A DNA stretch of 64,000 nt from Nymphaea colorata (lineage: Eukaryota > Streptophyta > Magnoliopsida > Nymphaeales > Nymphaeaceae), in NCBI RefSeq assembly GCF_008831285.2, contig NC_045139.1:28747206-28811205 (forward strand). Reading direction: 5' to 3'. A model generated the notes under the pieces. It saw only the letters and a program-made list of their open reading frames with translations, searched no databases and had not been told where the DNA came from. The translations under genes and the position numbers were made by a program. Below are positions 24,004 to 34,956 of this stretch, one piece after another; the stretch's first letter is position 1, and every line of letters starts with the position of its first letter.

Positions 24004-26742
24004 ATTTCCGAAAGGAGAAGAAATAAAAGAGACATACCATCACATCTTCGGGAGCTTATGAATTCTTTTACTCGTTTCGATTCTCATGTTGTAAAAATGC
24101 AGACTGCCGAACAATAATTCCATCGTCGCGTTTGAGAGGATGATATGTTGCATTCTTCTCCTTCTAATTGCCTATACGGGATTCCCACAAATTTTCTAAT
24201 CTATCGCAGTTTTTGATGCATGATGGAAAACCACAAACAGTCGACACGTTTTCTGCAGGTCTCTGAATTCTTTCGAATGCCAGATTGCTTGTTCCGTCCG
24301 AAGTATCTTTGGAACCGTGTGAATTGACCTCGCCGGCTATGACCAAGTTAGGTCTGTTGATTTTATGGGTAGTTATTTGTCCATTTAAACTTGTTAACTT
24401 ATCGCCTTTTTTTTTTTAAAAAAGTTTCTTATAGGTAATTACTTGCAGATTTAAAGAAGCGATTTAGGCCAGATTTTCGGGAAAGTACTTAAGTGTTTAT
24501 GTTTTTTGATAAAATGCACAAAGTTTACTTATTAATTTGGTTTATGTTTCAAATAAATTTGAAAATATCTTTTCATGACAGTGAAGGAGACGGAAATATG
24601 GCAGTTATCATTTATCAAGAGCAATTATTACTTTTTAATAAAAGTATCTAAAAGTTTGCCATGTAAATAAACATAGGGGAAACTATAAGATTGTCCCGCA
24701 AATGTACAATGCTAATGGGGACCTGTTTAGTAGCAATTGCATTTCAAAAACTTCTAATAAGAAGGCTAATTTCGATCCTGAGTGAAATTGCAATAGTTAA
24801 TGACTCACCTAAAAATGTACCCTTAGTATTTTGTATTTCTAAGCTAAAAGCAGTTCTTTCTTAATATGACAGGCAACCTACTAATCATGTTTCCAACATT
24901 CTTTTATTGAAAAGAAGTAATGAAATTTCCATAATTTTTTAGCGCATTATTGCAATCGTTTTTTTCAACATGATCATCACATATATACCCAAGAGATGTG
25001 AGGTAAAAGTCAAAACTGTGTATAAATCAGTCACACACACACGCAACAAATCACAGCTCGTCTCAATGCGACGTCATTTGTAGGGTCTTATGTTCTTCAA
25101 AATGTGGAATGTGTGTCCTGCCATGATCAGAAGAGCTGATCTGTTACTAGGCAAGCAAATTATACCATACCTGTAGGTCCAGGTTTAATCAAACAAACGA
25201 AATAAAGCGATAAGATCCCCGATGGGGATTATCCTGATCGATGAGGTGGTGACTGGAAAGATGCATTCCATACGGGTGCATAAGAATTAGAGTTGAAATC
25301 ATTAGATGCTTGTCTCTTTCCTTCTAGCACCAAGCAACTGCTATAAGCTTCTTTAAGTTAGATTCCTTGCCAGCTCCTCTAACTCCTTGAGCTTCTGTAG
25401 CTCCTATACTAGCTAGTTCGTCTGCAGCTGGGCATTTAATTCCTCCTCTTTTCAGTTAGATCCTGGTAGCTAGATCGCTAGGAGGCTGACTATATATGTC
25501 AAAAGTGGGTTCAGAAAGAATGCCCCAGAAAAGATTAATCAGTCCCGTACTCCTAAACATTCAGAGGAATGGAAATAGTACCATTTTCTGTGGGCAGTAC
25601 ATCAAGTGATGACTCCAACCATCTTGGTTCTCATAACCTTCACATGCTTTTTGGTGCTGTGCAGATTTTGCAGAAGCGCTTATTCTGTGATTATGTAATA
25701 TTTTCATCGAGAAACTAATTAGGCGTTCAAATTAGAAACAGGAATTAAGAAGAACAAGATGTGAACAGCTTGAGGTGCGAGTCGTTGTCTACTTCAAACA
25801 CAAATGAAGCTCATCTCAAGAAACGCAGGCAGGACAAAATATTGTACTTGATTTTCGAATGCGACCTACCTAAGAAGGAGTAGGGGTCCCCATGCGTGCA
25901 TTACTTGGTTTTTGGTGAACGTAACTCCTACTTGTCTCTTTACATGTCACAAATGCATCTGATCAATTGAACGGACAACTTGCCGGTGGTGCTCGTGATT
26001 CTTACATTATTTTAGGAAGCAAGTGAATTCAGAAATAATGTGCAAGCTTTTCCGTTGGTTTACTTCAACCTCCTTTTACCGTGTTAGCATTAGAAGATTA
26101 GACAAAATTCCTACAAGCAGTGAAGAGCAAAGTACACACATTAACAATGGTATAAAACGCAGAATGCATATATAAGGAAACAGCTTAAATGCTGGAAGAT
26201 TGCACGCAATAAAGACATCAATCTCCCTACCTGTATACGCATTAATTTAAGCTACACTAGAAACTCAACAACAATATTATGATTGGAGAATGGCACGTAC
26301 TTCATGCACATCATTAGCTTCCATACAAAGACTCCCCGAGGGCATGCAGCCCTACGTGCATATGCATGTGCAGCACACAGCTGCTATATATACAAATGCC
26401 ATCGTCTTCAGTATAATAGGGAGACCTTGTTCATCGGTTTAGAACACCCAGTTCCAATAAGGTTTGGTCGATGATGAAAATAAAGATGATTTTGACCGGC
26501 GTGTGATGGACTCCCTGAATAATCCTGAATCTTGGGGTTCGCCACATGTCCGTCCCTGGCATATGGACTTAAGAGGCAAAACGCTGGTGCTAGTTAACGC
26601 GGGGCTTGTGTTCAAGAAGAACTAAGCACATAGAACAGAGAGTGATCTGATCTCTAAAACATACTCTGCTCATGAATTCAACATCAATCCAAGTCGGATT
26701 GGGACCTGGTGCACCGTGGAACTGCTTTTCGGCCTCTACCGA

Positions 26743-26773
<31 letters not shown>

Positions 26774-27985
26774 AAGCACAAGTAGACATTTTCTGAAATA
26801 AAAAGGAAGTCAGGAAGCCTGTGATACAGTATTTTGAAACATCATGGTACTGTTATACCAAATGCTTATGTAAGAAAATGTCAAGGTGCTGAGCGTAGTC
26901 AAAAAGCGAAAAGACATTGATTGGCAAAAGTAAAAATATGCTATACTAGCAGAAGCCTGTACACCTCTTCCCTCATCTAGTCGTCCATCAACAAATTCTG
27001 ATCTGCCACTTATAAGAGATGACAGACGACGGTATATGTGAATCTCATGCCACATGCAATCGGCGGTAAGGTATTAATCAGAAGCATCTAAACCGCTGAT
27101 TGTGCTTTTCTACTTTCTTGTTTTTCTTGGTCTTTTCTGCAACTGTTGTAATTAAATAACAATTGCATTCTTGTATAGAAAACTTAAAAAACTATATCGC
27201 CCATATGCATGCAGTGAGTCCGCATTAGGCGAGTTTCATTTTTTGCCAAAAAATTAGCCGGTGAATATTTCAAATTCTTTAATAAAAATTAAAATAATGC
27301 TGATTTCCAAATTCCATTTGTTTCGTTTTTTGTGGCCGCTATGCGGCCGTTTCTGACAACGCTGCTTTCTACCAGTAGCTAGGTTATTGATGATAATCTC
27401 ATTCATCCTTCTTCTTCTAGAGTTTTTGTTTTTTCTTTTGGCCGAACTACTCGCTGGTGCATGTGCCTGTGAGAGGCACATTATGAACCTTCTGACATGG
27501 ACGACGAATACGGACATGGTGGACGACCACAAGTACTGATTCCGGAACAAGAGCGGAAGACATGACAGATTGATCAGCTTATACATGTGGAAGGCTTTCA
27601 GCTTCCATGTAAATGCAGCTGAAACACTGGCATGCGCAGCAACCTCAATGACTTTATACCATTTGACCAGCGGTTGTTGCCGCTCTCGAAACTTGCCTTC
27701 ATAAATTACGTAGTCATCAGACTCAACTCGCAGAGAAGGTACTGTTTGGTCTTTATAAAGCAGTGAACATGTGGATAAAAGGAAAGCATTATCACCAAAG
27801 TTGTGAAGGAGATCCAAGGTGGACATGGGTGGTAAAAATTTATGCTTTTTGTTGAACTACTTCGCTGTGTTTGCGAACTAACAAATCCAACACTACCTGC
27901 AGGCACGCTCGCATTATTTCACGCTCAAAGCTGAAGCAGGACTGAAAAATTAACCGCCATATATATGGAGGCGTTCCTGGAAAGG
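24004..27985. other. Intergenic region without a recognised gene
   Basis: AT-rich on both strands. (CT)n at about 26749-26774. A 190-codon minus-strand open frame (27254-27826) has no recognisable domain; see the findings. Nothing else supported. Confidence 0.45.
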
Positions 27986-28289
27986 CACCAGCAAATTAAT
28001 GTTAAGCACAAGCTTGGTTTTGCAGCAATGGTAAGGGCTACTCTTCCTCTTGCTGTTTAAGATTGTTGAATATGTTTTATGTATGCAAAGATGGAAGCGC
28101 TGAGGATAACCGTGAGAGACAAGGGAAACCTTCCGGCCACCAGCAAATTAATGTTAAGCACAAGCTTGGTTTTGCAGCAATGGTAAGGGCTACTCTTCCT
28201 CTTGCTGTTTAAGATTGTTGAATATGTTTATGTATGCAAAGATGGAAGCGCTGAGGATAACCGTGAGAGACAAGGGAAACCTTCCGGCC
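27986..28289. repeat. Recent 152-bp tandem duplication
   Basis: The segment CACCAGCAAATTAATG...CTTCCGGC (27986-28137) is repeated immediately (28138-28289). By eye the copies differ by a single T in a T-run (TATGTTTTATG against TATGTTTATG). Such near-identity indicates a recent event. It lies a few hundred bases to the 3' side of the minus-strand MIR169 hairpin. Confidence 0.93.
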
Positions 28290-28497
28290 ACCAGCCGTGG
28301 AACAAATGAATGAAAACAAACTGAAAGGGACGAGGATCTCCAATATGCGCAGGCGACAAATGAAAAGCACAGTAGATAAAAGAGAAAATGTTGCCCAAAG
28401 TTGGAGCTTACCTCGTTAAAATGACACCTTTGAGATGAACTTCCTGTGGTGAAACATCTTTCTGCTATCATCTCCGGTCTAGCATGAGAAAAAGAAA

Positions 28498-28722
28498 ATA
28501 TGATCTAGCCAAAGACCACTTGCCCACTTGTGCTTTCTCTGTCATATGCAAGATCTTTTTTTCCCTTAGGTAGTAGGGATTAACCCACTTATGCGTTCTG
28601 CGCTCCGCATGCATCATCCTTTTGAAAATGGAATGAAAAAGGAAGCACAAAGAACAAGTACATAAAAGGAGGCACAACTGAGTTAAGGGCCTGTCGGCAA
28701 GTCATCCTTGGCTGCATCATGG
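28498..28722 (-). ncRNA. MIR169: MIR169 microRNA precursor hairpin
   Basis: The minus strand from 28714 down to 28694 reads as a 21-nt miR169 (starts CAGCCAAGGATGAC, ends TTGCCGA), identical to the canonical family sequence as I know it. The partner arm at 28525-28506 (minus strand GGGCAAGTGGTCTTTGGCTA) pairs with it with two G-U wobbles and a few mismatches. Pairing extends outward (ATGAT at the 5' base against ATCAT at the 3' base). The mature RNA is in the 5' arm, as usual for this family. The terminal loop is about 168 nt, long but within what MIR169 loci show. miR169 guides cleavage of NF-YA mRNAs and thereby affects drought, nitrogen and flowering responses. A TATA box lies upstream at 29063-29070. 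Precursor ends are approximate. Confidence 0.9.
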
Positions 28723-29062
28723 ACCTTCCTTCCCACATGCTAAACAAGAGATGAACATGTTTGGTAAAATCCTTTATCCCTCTAGTGTAATTGCACCAGA
28801 TTATGCTCACAACGGAGTTTCCAGCCAATCCTAATCTCTACGGACAGTGGTACCTTTTTACAGATTTTGCAAAGTCTCTATGCCCTCATATGGAATGAGA
28901 GAAATGGGAATCTCCTTTTCCCTCTTTAATTCTACCCAATATAGGCATTGCCTAAAGAGGAGATGGTATTGGCATTCATGGAACAGGTGGGGAGCCTAGT
29001 GAACAAGAGGCACAGAATGACAGAAGAAAGATGCGTGCAGCCTTGAGCTTTAGAAAGATGGG

Positions 29063-29070
29063 TTTATATA
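29063..29070 (-). promoter_or_regulatory. Probable TATA box of the MIR169 transcript
   Basis: The minus strand reads CTATATAAACCC here, about 350 bp upstream of the mature miR169. This predicts a start site near 29030. A CCAAT word lies just upstream on the same strand (about 29085). Position and sequence fit a Pol II miRNA promoter; not otherwise proven. Confidence 0.55.
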
Positions 29071-29089
29071 GATCTAATTTGATTGGTAC

Positions 29090-32000
29090 AGGAGGAGAGA
29101 AGATCGGTTTTGGACCAATGGGGTCAAGAGAGGAAGGTGATTAGCTGGTAAGGAGGAAATGCAAAAGAAAAAATAAAGTAGATTTGACATTGCACTGTAA
29201 CAGCTAGGTCCTATAAAAACACTGATTAAAGGCCTGTGTTAATTAATGTTGCAGAAAGCCGACAGAGAAAAGAAAGATGGACATCACGTTTTAATAATTA
29301 TTTCTCAATAAATGAATTTGGCTTCTTTAAGTCCTCGTCAGACCAAGTGCTGTCACATTATTGGTTAAGGATAGCAAGAAATATTAAAAAATATGACTGT
29401 GTAACTTTTCACCACTAACGAGGAAACACAAACTTTATTCAATCGGAACTTACACTAAAATAATGTGTGCAATCCTGAACACTTTGGCCAACATCCCATC
29501 ATCACGATCATCAGTCTATCATTGTTTATCAGGGGCTAACAGGCAGCGAATTTGCTACCGGTATTGTGACATCTGCATATGCACCTTATAGATTGACTCT
29601 TGAGGGAAAACGAGCCTTCCTTGATAAGAAATTCGTCGTCGGTTTGACCTGATGAATGTAAGAGTTGCAGTGTTTGGCATCCCGGCAGAATCCATTACCA
29701 CTTTTAATCGCGAAGGATTAAATGCTAACTATTATGAACACTGGTTTGTCGCGTTGAGACTGGAGAAATGAGCACCGTGGAGGAGGAACTGAAACAATGG
29801 GGATGCGTTTATTGTTGCTAGTATTAATTTAAAACTTTGTAGTACTTGGATTTGTGTGCAGACATGTTATTTTTGGCAGAGGATCTCGTGAATGCTTTTA
29901 CACCAGCTTTATTCCTCCCCCATCTCTCAAAATCGTTCCCCTTTTCTGAACTCACCCACCATTTTTTCTGCCAGCATCTAAGGGCGCTCTGCTGCAAGGT
30001 ACTGCTTTGCTGAATAAATAAATGTAAAACTTCAGATGAATAAAGAAAGTAAAAGAATTGTGGAGTATCGTGTTTAAATTCACGAAACAAGAAGTAGTAT
30101 TGGAACAGAGGAGCAATGGACGCATGGCCACCCAGATGCCATAAATCCAAAAATCGTGTCATTCCATATCTAATTGTCAAGCACCTTCGTAATTATTCCG
30201 ATCAAGGGAGCCTGTAAATCATCAGTAATCTGGACAACAGGGAGAAAAGAAAATGCAGGTGGCGCAATTTTACTGTAACTTCTCTTTAATTTCCCTCATT
30301 CCTGCTACAGATGTGTTCTTTCATGGGTCAGTCCTGCTCACCACTTCCACAACCGTCGTGCAGAACGCTAGCATTTACTAATACATGGACTCCTTCCTTC
30401 CAAGGAGAAAACGACCCAGTAAAGGAAGATTCGTTGCAAGGACAAAAGATATCTTTTGAAAGGAGGAATTGCTCAAATCTGCTCATTGGATTTACTGCTA
30501 TTTATGAAAAAGAAGCCATCCACTGAATTTAGATATCGAGCTGATAATCGTAGATCTTGAGAAGCAATCTCTGCTCAAAGGAAGGACCTGGGCCGAGTAC
30601 ACTTGGAAGACAGGAAACCTAAAGTTGTCGTGGTGCATCACTTTCGAGGCTAAAGTACACAATCTTATCAAATCCTCGGTCAAAGATTGAGAAAACCAAT
30701 TGGGCCGAGAAGAAAGACAAACTTATATTTGCATCTGCCTTGGCACTTAAAATATTTTTATCATTTTCCATGGAAAAAAGTATGAAGAAATGATCGTGCA
30801 AGTTTCGCCGCAGCTGTTCAATACTTCAATATAGGCCGGAGAAACATAAAGTTGCCCCCTAGGCAGTCAACAGAAAAGAGATATTATACAGGTAGCTGTC
30901 AAAGATTGGCATTCGAGTTCTGAACTCAGAAACTCCTCAAGTGGTGAGACTTCAGAAAAGTTACTGGATCTAGCGAGGTGATTGTTGAATTGTCCGTAGC
31001 CTATGTACCTGTTATTGTGCAGATCTTCAAAGAATCTTTCTGAAGCAGCTACGATGCAGATGCTTAGCACGCCTGCCAACACATGTAAGGTTTCAACAAA
31101 GAATTACTTAATTAAGCCATGGCATGATCATCCCTCACTCACGATTCCCATTTCCAATTACTTGCACATGACGAACAGTTGCATATATAGAATGATTGAA
31201 GCGTTGGTATCTCAATCATATGTTTCGAGATTATTTACAAAATGGTAGCAACAAGCTTCTTGTTGGCTCATAAATAAGGAAAAGAGAAGATCATTACACT
31301 GTTTTTTTTTTTCTAATTTTACTTCCTCGCTGTTCCCGATGAACAACCATAGCCAGAAAGATGCTTGGTTGTGCGTTATTGCAGTTACCAGTCTGCTACT
31401 AGGATGAATAGGGGTTAGCACTCCTGTCCAAGCCCCTTACCACCGTTGCAGATCCTATTTCATGAATTGGGGAGTAAGGAGATCAGTAAGCCCTCTCTCT
31501 CTCTCTTTCTGCGTGTTCACTTTTCTATTTAGCTAATTCATTTGCCTCTCTGAAATAATACCCTGGACTTGTAATTAGAACTCAGAAAATCAGTGGCGTA
31601 TTGCCCGTCATATATTTTGATGTCCCGGTTCAAATTTCAACAGTTACATGAGCAAAAGAATGTGTTAACAGTTTAGTGGAAAAAGAAATTTCATACTGCA
31701 GTTTATTTGTGTGGAGTAATTATTCTTTTGTGAAGGCCACTAGTAGGGCATGGTAGCTGTATTTTTAGCGCTTGCAGTGATGTTTAGTTTTTACCAACTT
31801 TCGGTAGTAAAACAAAAGACAGTCAAAATTTGGTTTTCATCCTTTTAACTGTCTTTGTCGCATGAACTTAAACGTGTTAAGTGCAATATACACGAATTCG
31901 AGCGCCTTTTTTCATAAACTTTTCACTTAATTCGTTTTCAAAATAAGTGAGTTACTGGTGTTATGATTGGATGTTGGAAAAGCTTGGGCAAGGTCCGACT

Positions 32001-33287
32001 TAGCAGCCATGTTGAATCTTCACCCTCCTTTTATGAGCGAGTCTCACTCACTTGGGATGCTTCGCATGAGGACATGCCGAACAGTTGTTTTCGTGTTTAG
32101 TTCCGAACCTTTAATATTACTCTGTTTCTCCCAACTCTAACCCAGCCTGAACGTTAGAAGGACCAAGCACGAAAAAGCTATTAGTTTTGACGGCCCAATC
32201 TTCCTGGCTCTTATAGTTTTCCTCGCATCGGTTTACTTATCCTTTTGCGAAGAGCACCAAACATTAATGGCGGACCACAAAGGTGATCAGGAGTCTACAA
32301 ATATAAATAGCTGAGGGAAACGATGTGGAACGGCTCTGAGTCTCTGCCTCTTGATTCTTGTTGCTGCGCGTTGTTGTTTGGACAATCCCGGGTTAGCAAT
32401 GAGTTGAGATTTCACAACAACACTTTAGGACAGCACTGACGCAAAAAAAAAAAAAAAAAAACACCAGTGGAGGGTGTCACTGCCCTTATTTTAGTGCCAA
32501 AACATGCGCCAGAGCTGAGGTCGATAATGGCGTGAAATTAGCGCCAATAAACGGGTGGTTAAACTGACGCCTAAACAGCGCCAGGGAAAGAGTAGATAGG
32601 GCAGATTTAAACCAAAATGCTATTAACTAGCGTATAACTGAACTGAATGCCAGTGTTCATATGTTAAAAGCTGCCGGTCGGGCGCTATTTTAGTACATCT
32701 ACCCTTGAATGGGAAAGGCTGGCACGAAGCTGGCCGCTGGTGGGTAACCGGCCCGATTTGGGCTTCGGTTCAAGCCTAGAAAAGGGGCATCCGGCTGGTT
32801 CGGTTGGGCGCGATATGCTCCGGTGGGTCTGATAATGTTTTTTTATATTTATTTTATTAATTCTTAAATATAAATATAATATTTTATTACAATTAATTAT
32901 ATTTACATATTATTTATGTTAAAAAATATTTTTAAAATTTAATCGAGCTGGACCCGAGCTCGGGTGTAAAAATAGAACTAAAATATCAATGTAAAGATAA
33001 GTACTTTTTAGCCTGGCTTCCTCTTCCTAAAAAGTTTTTTCAAAAAAGTGATTCAGAAAATGGGCCTAGAAGATTTAGATAGAGTGAGTGCAAATGAGGG
33101 AGTAGGTGGGACTCTTTCTCTTTCTCTCCACGTAGTTAATGAATCAGAATCATTTACATCTCTATTACTTGAGGCCAATCCATCAAAAGGTTCCCACACT
33201 TGCCTCAAATCAGTCGTCACTTGCACCTCCTCCTTCCATTGCATTCATATTATAAAAGGCAGCTAAAAGAAGCTGAAATCTTTCCCA

Positions 33288-33332
<45 letters not shown>

Positions 33333-34950
33333 CCTCCGGATGAATGGATGAAATTATAATCTATATGTTTATAATTTTATATGTAAATATATAAGTTAGA
33401 GAAATACAAAGAGTCTATGGTTTCTCTTTTAAGTGACCTTTCCTTTGAAACCTGCTTCCCACCAAACTAGCGAGAGTCAAGCCATCGATCCTCGTCAGCA
33501 AAGGCCGGTGAGGTCAACAGATGGTGGATGCGCCGCTGCCGGTGATTTTTATATATTTTTAGAATATTTTAAGTTTAAAGCTAAATTCTCAATAATTTTT
33601 ATTAAGAGGGGTTGTTTGTAAATTATTTCAAGAAACAAGAGGAAACGCTCAAATCCAACTACAAGAAACTTGAGATGATAGATGGTTTTGGGAATGTATG
33701 GCAATGAGTCTTCTGCCCTTTTGGGGAACGAATCCCTGTCTTTGACGCCATGCCAGAGGAAAGACCCAATTGATTTTTTTTTTAGTGGACTAAATGAAGA
33801 TGCTTCTAAGCTGTCTTCCTTTTCTGTTTGTTCCCCACTACAGCAATATTAGATAGATCGAGAAGATAATGAGCATTAGAAAGTCGAGCTCAAGATTTTT
33901 TTGTGGGCTCGAACCCAATTTTTATGCCAAACCCTAATTACATCGGTCTTCATATGATATGATGAGCGCCGACAGATCGTGAACAAGACACCAAAAGCAG
34001 AGGCGTTGAGAAAACGCCGCCTTTTACTGTAGCAAACGTTGTTTAGCGTGCTTGCTGATCCACCTTCACAGAATAGAAATTGTTTACTTTTAGAAATATT
34101 TATTAGGGCAGAGGGGTGCCCCCTCAGTATGTGGCTCCATCCTTGATCAGCATTGCCCTGCACTGCAGGACGTCCGGATCACATTCCAATCCCACCTCCT
34201 CCAATGCATTTTGCTGCACTCCCCAGCCTTAACCTTATCATGTATAAAAGCTCCTTACACCTCCCATCGTCTAAAGCAGCAGCCAACCTTGTTTGTATGG
34301 GGAGGGACCCCATTACCATTACTCCCATGTCTAGTCCTGTTTGAAGACAATCTATGATTTTAGCCGTTCAACTAAAGTATCTTGATTTCAAGGCATACTT
34401 GACGTCACGAATGACGGAAAATAAGAGCTTTACCGTCGCGGAAGAGGCGCAGCATTTGACAGTTAAATCTGTATCTCATTACATTCCAAATTACTGCAAT
34501 GCGTAAACTTAACAACAACACCTATAATCTTTATCGTGCCACGATCAGTTACTGTTGCAGGTTATGAGTGATGGCGATGGGGATGGTTAGTCTTTACAAT
34601 CCACTATAATATTTATAAGACAATAACGTATAGACAAGGACCTTTTATGCATAAAGTATCCAAAACCAAAAAAAAAAAAAAGGAAGAAAAAAGACGAGCA
34701 TTATTAATGATCCCTGAGCTCTCCCCTCCTTTCTACCTTCAAAATGAGAGCACCACCAGCTGTCTATCTTGGTCAACTGCAACAATTTAGCTAATCGGGG
34801 ATTAGTCTTCTACCGCCACTCCTCAAAGGCCCAACTGGCTGCATCATCGTTTCTGTAGGAAAGGGTCGGCCAAACTAAGTAAAACAAAACTACCTCTTCT
34901 GTACAAAGATTCTGGTGATTTCTTCACTCAGGCTTATGCTTGCCTCCTCT
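29090..34950. other. Intergenic region without a recognised gene
   Basis: Both strands examined; only short frames without motifs. Contains (AT)n at 33292-33330, an AT-rich block at 32830-32940, and an A-run near 32443-32460 followed by GCGCC / GACGC-type words reminiscent of DNA-transposon debris (not called). Confidence 0.45.
33292..33330. repeat. (AT)n microsatellite
   Basis: About 39 bp of uninterrupted AT dinucleotides. Confidence 0.95.
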
Positions 34951-34956
34951 GCTCGC

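Noticed and set aside
29010-29032. TGACAGAAGAAAGATGCGTGC resembling miR156/157
   Set aside because: Several mismatches to the family and no pairing arm nearby; it lies in the predicted leader of the MIR169 transcript.
29824-30180. 118-codon minus-strand frame
   Set aside because: Begins at a TTG rather than ATG and has no domain resemblance.
32410-32700. GCGCC/GACGC-rich block suggestive of a CACTA-type transposon relic
   Set aside because: No CACTA termini, inverted ends or 3-bp target duplication could be identified.
34165-34200. Sequence resembling miR482/2118 (CATTCCAATCCCACC...)
   Set aside because: Too many differences and no complementary arm within 300 bp.
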